Positions 1 to 8,324 of a stretch of DNA of 64,000 bases are shown here, one piece after another. Under the pieces are notes generated by a model, which was not told where the DNA came from, made no database searches, and saw nothing but the letters and a program-made list of their open reading frames with translations. Every line of letters starts with the position of its first letter. The first letter of the stretch is position 1. A program made the position numbers and the translations under genes. The DNA is from Companilactobacillus baiquanensis (GTDB taxonomy: Bacteria > Bacillota > Bacilli > Lactobacillales > Lactobacillaceae), in contig NZ_RHOQ01000004.1 of assembly GCF_003946605.1 (NCBI RefSeq), positions 174,112-238,111 on the forward strand, given 5' to 3'.

Positions 1-1
1 A

Positions 2-541
2 CCTTTCGCAGAAAACCTTGAAAAGACAAAGGAAATCGTTAAATTAGCTCATGCTAAGAACATTTCTGTTGAAGCAGAAGTTGGTTCAATCGGTGGTACT
101 GAAGATGGTATCGTTGGTTTAGGTGAATTAGCTGATGTTGAAGAAGCTAAGACACTTAACGCAACTGGTGTTGACTACCTTGCCGTTGGTATTGGTAACA
201 TTCATGGTGTTTACCCTTCAAACTGGAAAGGCCTAAGCTTTGACCGTCTTAAGGAATTAGCTGACGTTATTGATACACCACTTGTTCTTCATGGTGGTTC
301 AGGTATTCCTAAGGAACAAATCATTAAGGCTGTTTCAATGGGTATCTCAAAAGTTAACGTTAATACTGAGTTACAATTATCATTTGCTAAAGCAACTCGT
401 CAATACATCGAAGACAAGAAAGATCTTGACATCGATGAAAAGGGTTATGACCCACGTAAACTTCTTGCACCTGGTGCAAAAGCTATTACAGAAACAACTA
501 AGGAACGTATCGCTTGGTTCGGTACACCATCAATTAAATAA
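2..541 (+). CDS. fba: class II fructose-1,6-bisphosphate aldolase, C-terminal part
   Basis: The open frame runs in from the left edge, so the N-terminus is missing; about 179 residues remain. Class II aldolases are zinc enzymes that split fructose-1,6-bisphosphate into DHAP and glyceraldehyde-3-phosphate in glycolysis. Family landmarks are visible: an acidic EAEVGSIGGTEDG segment, the NIHGVYP histidine region that ligates zinc, the LHGGSGIP phosphate-binding loop, and the KVNVNTELQ stretch that follows it. The C-terminus ends in WFGTPSIK as in lactobacillar aldolases. A terminator follows 20 bases later, so it is probably the last gene of its transcript. Identification is firm; the start cannot be seen. 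Confidence 0.95.
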   Translation, partial: PFAENLEKTKEIVKLAHAKNISVEAEVGSIGGTEDGIVGLGELADVEEAKTLNATGVDYLAVGIGNIHGVYPSNWKGLSFDRLKELADVIDTPLVLHGGSGIPKEQIIKAVSMGISKVNVNTELQLSFAKATRQYIEDKKDLDIDEKGYDPRKLLAPGAKAITETTKERIAWFGTPSIK

Positions 542-560
542 TCTATCAATAAGATAATAA

Positions 561-595
561 AAAGAAGCTAGGATTTTATCCTTGCTTCTTTTTTG
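561..595 (+). terminator. intrinsic terminator of fba
   Basis: An AGAAGC-AGGA / TCCT-GCTTCT stem with a TTTTA loop is followed by a T run. It lies 20 bases after the aldolase stop codon. Confidence 0.85.
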
Positions 596-608
596 TTTGT
601 AGACAAAT

Positions 609-641
609 AGAGCTAGCAATCCGATTGGATTACTAGCTCTA
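609..641 (-). terminator. hairpin downstream of the first NADH oxidase
   Basis: The stem GAGCTAG-AATCC / GGATT-CTAGCTC has a GATT loop and a single mismatch. It sits just past the stop codon of the minus-strand NADH oxidase. The T tract on that side is short, so termination may be weak. Its AATCC/GGATT apex recurs in other hairpins of the window. Confidence 0.55.
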
Positions 642-644
642 TAT

Positions 645-1997
645 TTACTTTGCTTTTGCTTCTTGTTCTTCTTTTTCCACTGCCATTTGAGCAACTAAGT
701 TCAAATAATTGAATGGATTATCATAGTTTGGTTGAAATAGCATATCAACAAAGGCTAAGTCATCAATAGTATTTTCATTTTGAATACTTATCGACAAAGC
801 ATTGGCCGATTGTGCGACTTCGTGTTTACTAAATAGCTGTGCACCTAAAATTTTTCTAGTATCCTTATCGTATACTAGATCGATCATTAACATCTCGTTA
901 CTTGGCATAAACGTTGGACGATAATAATCATTATAAATAACGTGGTCAGCATTGAGACCGTCTTCTAGTGCATTTTTTAATGTTGCACCAGTAGATGCTA
1001 AAGTGTGTTCAAATAATTCTAATCCGGTTGAAGCTTGTGTACCCATATACTTTTGAATATCACCGAAGACATTCTTACCTGCTAATAGTCCTTGACGTAC
1101 GGCATTAGTTGCCAAAGGTATATAAACGGGTTTTTGAGTAGGATTAAAGTTAACTGAGCAAGAATCTCCTGCGGCATAAATATCAGGATCTGATGATTGA
1201 ACATATTCATTAACGACAATTTCGTCATGTTCGCCCATTTTAACTTGTCCCTTTAACAAATCAGTATTCGCAATGAATCCAGTACATACAATGATCAGAT
1301 CTGCTTTATGTTCACCCTTATTTGTCTTGATAGTAATTTCATCACCATCTTCAAATCCAGAAACACGTTCGTCCAAAAATACATCAACGTAATGATCTCT
1401 TAAAAGACCAACTATCTTATCAGACATGGGTTTATCAATATAATGATTTAAAACTTGTTTTCCAGCATGAATTAACGTCACATTATGAATTGTATTAGCA
1501 TAACTTTCAGCTAATTCAACTCCAACATATCCACCACCAATAATAGCAATACTTTGGTAATTCTTGGCTGACTCATAGATTTGTTGAGCTTGTTCATAAT
1601 TTTTGCATAATAAAATACGTGGATTATCAAAATTCTTTAACACAGGTGTATAAGTTTTTGATCCGGTAGTCATGATCAACTTATCATAACTGTCTTCAAA
1701 CTCTTCACCAGTTTCAAGATTTTTTACCACAAGGGTTTTCTTTTTTGAATCAATTTTTAGAACTTCGTGCTTCATCTTAACGTCGGCACCATCTTGTTTC
1801 AATGTATCAGGATCAGCGTAGAACATATCTTCCAAACGATTTACAATTCTGCCTAAATATAGAGCGATACCACAAGACAAAAATGCAATATTATCTTCAC
1901 GTTCATATACAGTAACGTCAGTTTCTGGATGATCTTTAAGAATTTGTTCCACAGCGGCTGTTCCAGAATGCGTACAACCAACTACTACAACTTTCAA
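645..1997 (-). CDS. nox: NADH oxidase, water-forming type (copy 1)
   Basis: A 450-residue FAD/NAD(P)H-dependent oxidoreductase of the NADH oxidase / NADH peroxidase / CoA-disulfide reductase family. The N-terminal FAD fold begins VVVVGCTHSGTAA. The redox cysteine is Cys42 in FLSCGIALYLG, and a second nucleotide fold is seen at IAIIGGGYVGVELAE. The FAD-binding DIYAAGDS segment and the C-terminal dimer domain ending QPNYDNPFNYLN match lactobacillar Nox, which reduces O2 to water and regenerates NAD+. The start is TTG, set by GGAGGTATTATCA just upstream. It is a paralogue of the gene at 4502-5854. The water-forming activity is inferred from family resemblance; a peroxidase role is the main alternative. 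Confidence 0.85.
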   Translation of the reverse strand: MKVVVVGCTHSGTAAVEQILKDHPETDVTVYEREDNIAFLSCGIALYLGRIVNRLEDMFYADPDTLKQDGADVKMKHEVLKIDSKKKTLVVKNLETGEEFEDSYDKLIMTTGSKTYTPVLKNFDNPRILLCKNYEQAQQIYESAKNYQSIAIIGGGYVGVELAESYANTIHNVTLIHAGKQVLNHYIDKPMSDKIVGLLRDHYVDVFLDERVSGFEDGDEITIKTNKGEHKADLIIVCTGFIANTDLLKGQVKMGEHDEIVVNEYVQSSDPDIYAAGDSCSVNFNPTQKPVYIPLATNAVRQGLLAGKNVFGDIQKYMGTQASTGLELFEHTLASTGATLKNALEDGLNADHVIYNDYYRPTFMPSNEMLMIDLVYDKDTRKILGAQLFSKHEVAQSANALSISIQNENTIDDLAFVDMLFQPNYDNPFNYLNLVAQMAVEKEEQEAKAK

Positions 1998-2160
1998 TGA
2001 TAATACCTCCCATGCCTATTCAATGTATAGCTTACATCTTTTCATATCCAAATACTTATCATCATTTGCGAATATTCTTTTCATATAATGAAGTAATATT
2101 TAATATGTCTTTCCATATAACTTTATCATATTCTAAAAATTTTTTTAATTATTAGATGCC

Positions 2161-3150
2161 TTAATTAAGAATTGTGCCAATATTTTGTAAAATTGCTTTC
2201 TTAACTATTTTATCTGCCACAATTATGTCTAAAACAGCTGTTCCAACCGTCTTAAAAATCGTTATATCCGAGTCACTTTTACGTCCTTTAATATCTTTAT
2301 TAACTAATTGACCAAGTTCGCCATCAATATCTGATTTTTTTATAAGTGACTTTTCTAATGGTTGAATTATATCTCCCGCTTCAGATAACACACCATCTAA
2401 TGTATCAAAAATTATTTTGTCAGCTTTCTTTAAAGCCGAAACCGGTATTTCACACATTTCTGGTGTATATGCTCCGATTCCATTGATGTGGGTACCCGGT
2501 TGAACTAAATCTCCATCAAAGGTTGCCTCTTTAGCAGTCGTCACACTAGTTATAATGTCAACTTTAGAAACCACTTTATTAGGATCATCGATATCAACAA
2601 AGTCAGCACTAAAACGATCTTTAAATTCTATTTCCGCTTTTTGACAAAAATCTTTGGCCCTCTTTTGATCTCGATCAAAAATATAAACTAATTCTAATTT
2701 TCTAACTGTAAGCATTGCCTCCAATTGTGTTAAGGCCTGACCTCCGGTACCAATCAAAAGTGCCGTCTTAGCATCTTCCTTAGCTAATAAATCAGTCGCA
2801 GCACCTTGAACAGCACCAGTTCTTAATTGAGTTAGATAAGTTCCATCAAGGATTGCATTAACGATCCCTGTTTTGGCATCTTGCGTGATCATTGTGGCTG
2901 GTACACTTGGTAATCCTGATTTAGGGTTATCAGGATATACGGCAACGATCTTTAATCCTAAAGTAGGATCATCCCCACTCGTCGTTCCTGGCATATAAAG
3001 ACTCTGCCCAAAACCATCGACGGATAAATTGGTTCTTAATGGAATGTCAGCTTTTCCATTAGAATATAGTTGCAAGGCTTTTTTGTCTTCAGTAATAGCC
3101 TCTTTCATACTCAAAACTTGTTTAATATCTTTAGCAGATAAGTAGCGCAT
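2161..3150 (-). CDS. ornithine cyclodeaminase / mu-crystallin family protein
   Basis: A 329-residue protein whose N-terminus (MRYLSAKDIKQVLSMKEAI) and central Rossmann segment (ALLIGTGGQALTQLEAM) are typical of the ornithine cyclodeaminase / mu-crystallin family. Members use NAD(H) for cyclodeamination, amino-acid dehydrogenation or imine reduction, so the substrate is not settled by sequence. The family's RTGA motif is present (LTQLRTGAVQGAATDL), as is the GIGAYTPEMCEI region. The longer frame to 3222 is rejected: GGAGGG stands seven bases before the ATG at 3150. It is divergent from the GNAT gene. Confidence in the family is high, in the reaction low. Confidence 0.85.
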   Translation of the reverse strand: MRYLSAKDIKQVLSMKEAITEDKKALQLYSNGKADIPLRTNLSVDGFGQSLYMPGTTSGDDPTLGLKIVAVYPDNPKSGLPSVPATMITQDAKTGIVNAILDGTYLTQLRTGAVQGAATDLLAKEDAKTALLIGTGGQALTQLEAMLTVRKLELVYIFDRDQKRAKDFCQKAEIEFKDRFSADFVDIDDPNKVVSKVDIITSVTTAKEATFDGDLVQPGTHINGIGAYTPEMCEIPVSALKKADKIIFDTLDGVLSEAGDIIQPLEKSLIKKSDIDGELGQLVNKDIKGRKSDSDITIFKTVGTAVLDIIVADKIVKKAILQNIGTILN

Positions 3151-3293
3151 GTTTATCCCTCCAATGATTTCGATAAACGAAGTAATCGATTTCATTATAT
3201 CAACTAATCTATGGGATTGCATAAGAAGTCTCGATACTCTTCAATTATGTACCAATTTAAAGTAAAATTATTAAAAAGCTAGGAGATTATGTC

Positions 3294-3725
3294 ATGATAG
3301 AAATAAAATATTCGAATAATTTGAACTCAAACATATACCAAGATGATTTAATGATCCGTAAGAAAGTTTTTGTGGATGAACAAAAAGTTCCTGCTTCTTT
3401 AGAAGTCGATAAAATGGAAAAAGTTTGCATATATGCTACTCTGTATATTGACGAACAACCTGCTGCCACCGCTCGATATTTTCCAACAGATGATAATGGA
3501 ATCCATATTCAGAGAGTGGCAGTTTTAAAAAAGTATCGTAAGCAAGGACTAGCTTCTTTATTATTAAAAGATATTTTTAAGCAAGTAAAAAAAGATTACC
3601 AATATATTATTTTAGGGGCACAAGATCAAGCACAAAATTTCTATAAAAAATTAGGATTTAAAGTGATAAGTGATCAATACGTCGATGCTGGAATCTTGCA
3701 TCATGACATGCGTTTGGATTTATAA
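3294..3725 (+). CDS. GNAT family N-acetyltransferase
   Basis: A 143-residue single-domain GNAT acetyltransferase. The central strand IQRVAVLKKYRKQGLASLLL holds the acetyl-CoA pyrophosphate loop (RKQGLA, matching Q/RxxGxG/A), and NFYKKLGF near the C-terminus is the usual last motif. The RKKVFVDEQKVP start resembles the YjcF/ElaA-like subgroup, whose substrates are mostly unknown. An SD (CTAGGAG) precedes the ATG. The EAL-domain gene follows after 29 bases on the same strand, so the two are probably co-transcribed. Confidence 0.85.
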   Translation: MIEIKYSNNLNSNIYQDDLMIRKKVFVDEQKVPASLEVDKMEKVCIYATLYIDEQPAATARYFPTDDNGIHIQRVAVLKKYRKQGLASLLLKDIFKQVKKDYQYIILGAQDQAQNFYKKLGFKVISDQYVDAGILHHDMRLDL

Positions 3726-3754
3726 TATAGGTATTATCAGACTAGGGGATTACT

Positions 3755-4429
3755 ATGTACAGATATTTTATTCAACCACAGCTAAATAAATATAATAATA
3801 CTTTGATCGGGTATGAGTTATTAATGAAACGAAATACTCCTGAAGGCTGGCGTCCCCCGCTGCATTTTTCGGACATCCCTTCACATACTTTGGCGGAAGT
3901 ATTAATAGCAACTACCAAATTATTATCACTAAAGATCGGTTCGGTATCGGTCAATCTTAATCGAACTCAATTAATGGATCCGGAAGTTAGAAAAGCAATC
4001 ATTCTTTCGCAAAGTCAATTACGACCATTAAAATTGGTCGTAGAGCTGACTGAAGAAACCGGCAATGAACAGTGGAGTAATGAGCAATTAATTCCCTTGA
4101 TCGAACAATTCAAAGACTATGGTATGGACTTCAGTCTTGATGATGTCGGTACTGGGGAAAATAAGTTGGAACAAATCAAATCACTAGTTCCACTTGCTAA
4201 TGAAATGAAATTTGCGATTCAAAATTTTTCAGAGAAATTACGCGATCCTGATATTGAGAGCAAAGTTATCTTTTGGCGTGACTATACGAACAAACATAAT
4301 CTACGCTTTATCCTAGAAGGAATCGAAGATAAAAATGATGACCGTTTAGCTGACTCTTTAGACATTGATCTTAGACAGGGATATTTTTATGGTCGGCCAC
4401 ATCTTTTAAAATTAGATGGAGACGAATAA
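3755..4429 (+). CDS. stand-alone EAL-domain protein, putative c-di-GMP phosphodiesterase
   Basis: A 224-residue EAL domain without sensor or membrane segments. EAL enzymes hydrolyse cyclic di-GMP. The metal- and substrate-binding positions appear kept: Glu21 in GYELLMK (ELL instead of EAL), Asn67 in SVNLN, Glu97 in VVELTEE, Asp129-Asp130 in LDDVGTG, Lys152 in NEMKFA, Glu188 in LEGIED and Gln208 in RQGYFYGRP. The loop-6 motif reads DDVGTG rather than DDFGTG. Activity is therefore plausible but unproven; some short EAL proteins only bind c-di-GMP or have other roles. A GGDEF gene lies 1.6 kb downstream on the same strand, separated by nox copy 2 on the opposite strand. Confidence 0.85.
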   Translation: MYRYFIQPQLNKYNNTLIGYELLMKRNTPEGWRPPLHFSDIPSHTLAEVLIATTKLLSLKIGSVSVNLNRTQLMDPEVRKAIILSQSQLRPLKLVVELTEETGNEQWSNEQLIPLIEQFKDYGMDFSLDDVGTGENKLEQIKSLVPLANEMKFAIQNFSEKLRDPDIESKVIFWRDYTNKHNLRFILEGIEDKNDDRLADSLDIDLRQGYFYGRPHLLKLDGDE

Positions 4430-4448
4430 TATTTATCTTTTTATCATT

Positions 4449-4496
4449 AAAAAAACTAGCCCAGTAATCTCATCGGATTACTGGGCTAGTTTTTCT
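4449..4496. terminator. bidirectional terminator between EAL gene and nox copy 2
   Basis: A perfect 15-bp stem (ACTAGCCCAGTAATC with its complement) has a six-base loop, with an A run on the left and a T run on the right. It can serve both converging genes. Confidence 0.9.
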
Positions 4497-4501
4497 ATAC
4501 A

Positions 4502-5854
4502 TTATTTTTTATCAGTTCGTTTTCTTTCTTTATCAACTGCCATTTGACCTACTAAGTTCAAATAGTTAAATGGGTTATCATAATTAGGCTGAAATAACAT
4601 ATCAATAAATGATAGATCATCAATCGTATTATTATTTTGGATACAGACTGAGATAGTATTAGCCGATTGAGCTACTTCGTGTTTACTAAAGAATTGAGCC
4701 CCTAGTATTTTACGAGTATCTCTATCATAAACTAATCTGATCGTTAGCATATCCGTTGTTGGCATATAATCTGGACGATAATAGTCATGATAAACAACAT
4801 AATCAGCATTAAAATCATGTTCCAGTGCATTAGTTAACGTCAATCCAGTAGATGCAACTGTATAACCAAACAATTCCATTCCTGAAGTGGCTTGTGTTCC
4901 CATATACTTTTGAATATTGCCAAAAATATTGATCCCAGCAAGAGCTCCTTGTCTGATAGCATTTGTTGCTAAAGGCATATATGCTGGTTTGCCTGTTGGG
5001 TTAAAGTTAACTGTACATGCATCACCTGCAGCATAAATATCAGGATCAGATGTTTGTACATAGTCATTAATAACGATCGCACCATGACGATCCATCTCAA
5101 CTTGTCCACGCAAAAGATCGGTATTAGCGATAAAACCAGTACAGACGATAACTAGATCCGCTTTATGGTCTTCTTCACTAGTTTCAATAACTACCTGGTC
5201 ATCTCCACTAAAGCCGTTTACATGCTCATTTAAGAAGACGTTGACCCCATGTTCTTTTAGTAATTTTACAACATTTTCTGACATCTCTGGATCTAAGTAA
5301 TGATTTAATACTTGGTTATTTGATTGTATTAAAGTAACTTCATGATCTGTATTAGCATAGCTTTCTGCTAATTCAACACCAATATAACCAGCTCCGACAA
5401 TAGCGATGTGTTTATTATCCTTAGCCGTTTCATAAATTGCTTTAGCTTGTGCATAACTTTTACACATCAAGATCTTAGAGTTATCTATTCCCATGATAGG
5501 TGGGACTTGAACATAAGAGCCAGAAGTCATGATCAATTTGTCGTAAGAATCTTCAAAAACATCATGTGTCTCTAAATTTTCACACATAATTTTTTTATTC
5601 TTAGAATCGATCTTTAAAACATCATGTTTCATACAAACTTTGGCACCCAATTTTTCCAGTGTTTCAGGGTCAGCGTAAAACATATCTTCCAATCTTTTAA
5701 CTCTTCGGCCTAAATACAAGGCTATTCCACAAGATAAAAAGGAAATATTATCGTCACGCTCATAAACTGTAACTTCTGTTCCGGGATGATCTTTTAAAAT
5801 CTGATCAACAGCAGCCGTTCCTGCATGTGTACAACCAACTACTATAACTTTCAT
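4502..5854 (-). CDS. nox: NADH oxidase, water-forming type (copy 2)
   Basis: A 450-residue paralogue of the protein at 645-1997, with the same architecture: VIVVGCTHAGTAA FAD motif, redox Cys42 in FLSCGIALYLG, IAIVGAGYIGVELAE NAD fold, DIYAAGDACTVNFNP, and the same C-terminal QPNYDNPFNYLN. Unlike copy 1 it starts with ATG, after a near-identical GGAGGTATTATTATG context. Both would oxidise NADH with O2 or peroxide in the cytoplasm. The equal length suggests an in-lineage duplication. Whether the two have split functions (oxidase versus peroxidase, or different oxygen responses) cannot be told from sequence. Confidence 0.85.
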   Translation of the reverse strand: MKVIVVGCTHAGTAAVDQILKDHPGTEVTVYERDDNISFLSCGIALYLGRRVKRLEDMFYADPETLEKLGAKVCMKHDVLKIDSKNKKIMCENLETHDVFEDSYDKLIMTSGSYVQVPPIMGIDNSKILMCKSYAQAKAIYETAKDNKHIAIVGAGYIGVELAESYANTDHEVTLIQSNNQVLNHYLDPEMSENVVKLLKEHGVNVFLNEHVNGFSGDDQVVIETSEEDHKADLVIVCTGFIANTDLLRGQVEMDRHGAIVINDYVQTSDPDIYAAGDACTVNFNPTGKPAYMPLATNAIRQGALAGINIFGNIQKYMGTQATSGMELFGYTVASTGLTLTNALEHDFNADYVVYHDYYRPDYMPTTDMLTIRLVYDRDTRKILGAQFFSKHEVAQSANTISVCIQNNNTIDDLSFIDMLFQPNYDNPFNYLNLVGQMAVDKERKRTDKK

Positions 5855-6028
5855 AATAATACCTCCAATACGTACTCCATTTTACTATATAAACAAGATA
5901 TATTTAAATTTCAATCATATTTTTTATATAATTTCACAAAAAAATTACATTTTAGTGTTAATGTGTTAAGTAGATATCATTATATGATACTCGTTTTTAG
6001 AAAATAAATCTCGATCTAGAGGTGAAGG

Positions 6029-7225
6029 ATGTCACTTAATAACATTACTGGTTTCCAATCACTTTTAAGTGTCGACGGGAATATCAACGCAATAATCATT
6101 GGATTAATTACTGTGGGACTGATCACGATTATCACAGTATCCGCTTACTCATTTGAAAATATAATAAATAATACTGATAAAAAATCCGTTAAGATTGCTC
6201 TGCAAATAACCGAGGGGGTTATTTTGGCAGTGTGTATGATTTTAGTTCAGCATATTTTCAAGGCTTTAAACTCTGGGGATACGCGTAGTTGGTTTTATGC
6301 AACCACGCAATTAACATTATTACTGTACAGTCTTTATACCATGCAAAATTATGTAATTGAATTTATGAACATTGCAATGCCTATTTACGTCTTTGGACAC
6401 CATCTCATACATGGAGACAATAACTATTTATTACTATTTGTAATTCTTACTATTTTATTGGCTATAACAGTTAATTATATTTCAAGGAACACTAATCAAT
6501 TACTAAATTCAGAGTGGAAATACATAATTCTACAAGTAATATATGGTGCGATCTGGTGGGTCATCATTTGGTCATTCCATCGTTTTACACTATATTACAC
6601 GGTAAGCATGCTTGTTGGATTTATTATTTACATGTCGATCATTCGATATATTGCTAAATGGATCAGAGATTCATTCAACAATTACAATGCATTATCAGAA
6701 AAAGTTAACTACGATGAATTAACTGGTATTAGAAATCGTGCAAACTTTGATGATGTATCTAGAGAGGTCTTTAAAGTTTATAGTAAAGATCATGAAGTTC
6801 CTTTAACCATGGCTATGTTTGATATCGATCATTTTAAAATTTTCAACGATAATTATGGTCATGCAGCTGGTGATATGGTTTTAAGACATGTTGCCACGTT
6901 ATTTGAAAAAGAACTGTTTAAAAAGACTAGTCGTGGACAAATTTTCCGCTTTGGTGGTGAAGAGTTTGTAATTATCTTTAGAGGTACCACTTCAGAAGAG
7001 GCCACAACTGTTATCCAAGAAATACGTAATGACTTGATCAATGACCCAGTAGAATACGAAGGACAGGAGTTGAATATTCGCATATCATTAGGTGTATCAT
7101 CGCTACAACCATCTGATAATAATGCGAGTGATCTATTCAATCGTGTTGATAAATACTTATACGAATCTAAAAATCAAGGTCGTGATAGAATTACTGTTGA
7201 AGATAAAACTATTGTTTTCAACTAA
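6029..7225 (+). CDS. membrane-anchored GGDEF protein, putative diguanylate cyclase
   Basis: A 398-residue protein with six or seven hydrophobic segments (about residues 20-208) followed by a GGDEF domain (about 225-390). GGDEF enzymes make cyclic di-GMP from two GTP. Hallmarks are intact: DELTGIRNRANFD, the metal-binding MFDIDHFKIFND, NYGHAAGDMVLRHVA, the signature GGEEF at 309-313, and ISLGVSSL. The usual inhibitory RxxD site before the signature is absent (the stretch reads SRGQIFRF), so product inhibition at that site is unlikely. The sensor has no recognised ligand motif. The SD is AGAGGTG. Together with the EAL gene it could form a complete synthesis/degradation pair. Confidence 0.88.
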   Translation: MSLNNITGFQSLLSVDGNINAIIIGLITVGLITIITVSAYSFENIINNTDKKSVKIALQITEGVILAVCMILVQHIFKALNSGDTRSWFYATTQLTLLLYSLYTMQNYVIEFMNIAMPIYVFGHHLIHGDNNYLLLFVILTILLAITVNYISRNTNQLLNSEWKYIILQVIYGAIWWVIIWSFHRFTLYYTVSMLVGFIIYMSIIRYIAKWIRDSFNNYNALSEKVNYDELTGIRNRANFDDVSREVFKVYSKDHEVPLTMAMFDIDHFKIFNDNYGHAAGDMVLRHVATLFEKELFKKTSRGQIFRFGGEEFVIIFRGTTSEEATTVIQEIRNDLINDPVEYEGQELNIRISLGVSSLQPSDNNASDLFNRVDKYLYESKNQGRDRITVEDKTIVFN

Positions 7226-7276
7226 ACAAATAGCGTGAGAACATGACAATTAAGCCATGATCTCACGCTATTTTAG
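7226..7276 (+). terminator. terminator of the GGDEF gene
   Basis: A 13-bp stem AAATAGCGTGAGA / TCTCACGCTATTT, extended by CATG pairs, ends in TTTTA directly after the stop codon. Confidence 0.85.
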
Positions 7277-7277
7277 T

Positions 7278-7439
7278 CCTCCCACAAAATTTTTAATAAA
7301 TATGCAGCATAATCGTGTGTCGAAACATAGCTTTCTCCGCTTAAAACACATAAACCCGGTAATCCAAAATCGGATTACCGAGTTTATGCGCCTTAATGCT
7401 CGAAAGCTAACCATGTTTCTTTACACACTCCCACAAAAA
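7278..7439. repeat. long palindromic extragenic element, copy A
   Basis: The sequence forms an imperfect palindrome between 7315 and 7428: outer arms GTGTGT..GAAACAT..AGCTTT with AAAGCT..ATGTTTC..ACACAC, and an inner near-perfect stem CATAAACCCGGTAATCC / GGATTACCGAGTTTATG with an AAAAT loop. Between the two stems lie CTCCGCTTA on the left and TTAATGCTCG on the right. An 11-base direct repeat, CTCCCACAAAA, borders the element at about 7278 and 7428. There is no coding potential. Related copies are at 14532 and, partly, at 40360. Confidence 0.7.
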
Positions 7440-7499
7440 AAGATGAGATACTATCTCATCTCCGGGAAGGATCAGTTGTTTTATATCCTGATGGTCCTA
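7434..7499 (-). ncRNA. candidate small RNA
   Basis: On the minus strand a promoter-like pair (TTGAGA, 17 bases, TACTAT) is followed by a short transcript candidate of about 66 bases. It would hold a first hairpin (AUCAG / CUGAU with flanking GG/CC), a single-stranded CUUCCCGG stretch, and a perfect AGATGAGATAGTATCTCATCT hairpin with a T run. No reading frame fits. The layout of stem-loop, C-rich loop and terminator resembles trans-acting small RNAs of Firmicutes, but I recognise no family. Alternatively the hairpin only ends read-through from the membrane gene at 7618-8274. Confidence 0.35.
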
Positions 7500-7505
7500 G
7501 GTGTA

Positions 7506-7534
7506 ATAGTACCCCATCTAAAAATCATTCTCAA
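7506..7534 (-). promoter_or_regulatory. predicted promoter for the candidate small RNA
   Basis: On the minus strand, TTGAGA and TACTAT are separated by 17 bases, pointing towards the hairpin at 7441-7461. The rest of 7535-7617 shows nothing but AT-rich sequence. Confidence 0.4.
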
Positions 7535-7617
7535 TAGTTTCATAACTTTTTATAATAACTCGACTTATCTTAAATGTATTTAACTTTACTTTTTTTTAAA
7601 TGAAAATTAACTATAAT

Positions 7618-8274
7618 TTAAAGATTGTAATGATGCTTTAATGATGGAATAACTAGTTTGTCCATTCTTCCAATAATATACCCCTGGAAGAAGATTGCTA
7701 AAACCGTTCCGATTCCCACTGCATAAATTTTTCCACTGACTAAATAACAGATGATCATAATAATTATTGGTGGAGAATAACTAACTAATTGTCCCCATCC
7801 TGCTGATCCGTGGAGATATTTGAATCGTAATAAATAAGCAAGTTCATCGTTAGGATGCTGAATAATATTACAACGCTGATAAATTGAAACCGCCATAGAA
7901 ACTCCCAATAAACCAATAACATCGATCAATATTCGCCAGAACATCCCCATTTGTTCCAAATGAAGCGGTATATATAATTTAGTAAAAAATCCTACTAAAT
8001 AACTAAAAGGCAATGAAAATAAAATATTAGAAATAAAAATATGCCCACCAATTTTCCCTAAAAGAATTTGATTTGTAATTGCTACTAAAATCGCGTAAAT
8101 AAATAATGTCGTTCCATAATCCACCTTGATCAGATTAGATATATTTACCCCTGATGCCATCCAAACTGCACTACCAACATTACTATCGATCATTAGTGCA
8201 TTTGAAGCCGCATTAAATATAATGGAGAATGCCAAATACAACATTCTCTTTTTAAAATCCCCTTTTGATTGCAC
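7618..8274 (-). CDS. YczE/YitT-like integral membrane protein (paralogue 1)
   Basis: A 218-residue protein with about five or six hydrophobic segments, related to the YczE-type membrane proteins (DUF6198 group) of Firmicutes, whose role is poorly known. Shared blocks among the three tandem paralogues are MIDSNVGSAVWMASGVNISN near the N-terminus, VDYGTTLFIYA, the CNIIQHPNDELAYLLRFKYL loop, HGSAGWGQ, and a PSLKHH end. The start is GTG at 8274, placed by AGAGGGTG eight bases ahead. It has its own leader with a cre-like box and a hairpin. It is the third gene of three on the minus strand. The transport or sensor role is unknown. Confidence 0.75.
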   Translation of the reverse strand: MQSKGDFKKRMLYLAFSIIFNAASNALMIDSNVGSAVWMASGVNISNLIKVDYGTTLFIYAILVAITNQILLGKIGGHIFISNILFSLPFSYLVGFFTKLYIPLHLEQMGMFWRILIDVIGLLGVSMAVSIYQRCNIIQHPNDELAYLLRFKYLHGSAGWGQLVSYSPPIIIMIICYLVSGKIYAVGIGTVLAIFFQGYIIGRMDKLVIPSLKHHYNL

Positions 8275-8289
8275 GTATCCACCCTCTTG

Positions 8290-8324
8290 ATAAAAATAAG
8301 CAGTCGAAATTTTCCGACTGCTTA
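8290..8324 (-). terminator. leader hairpin with T run before membrane paralogue 1
   Basis: The stem ATAAGCAGTCG / CGACTGCTTAT is followed on the minus strand by TTTTTAT. It lies after a TATAAT-like box and before the SD of the gene ending at 7618. It may thus be either a terminator for the previous gene or a leader attenuator. Confidence 0.75.

Noticed and set aside
7257..7583. 108-residue open frame on the plus strand
   Set aside because: It runs through the palindrome and the candidate RNA, has no SD and an implausible composition.
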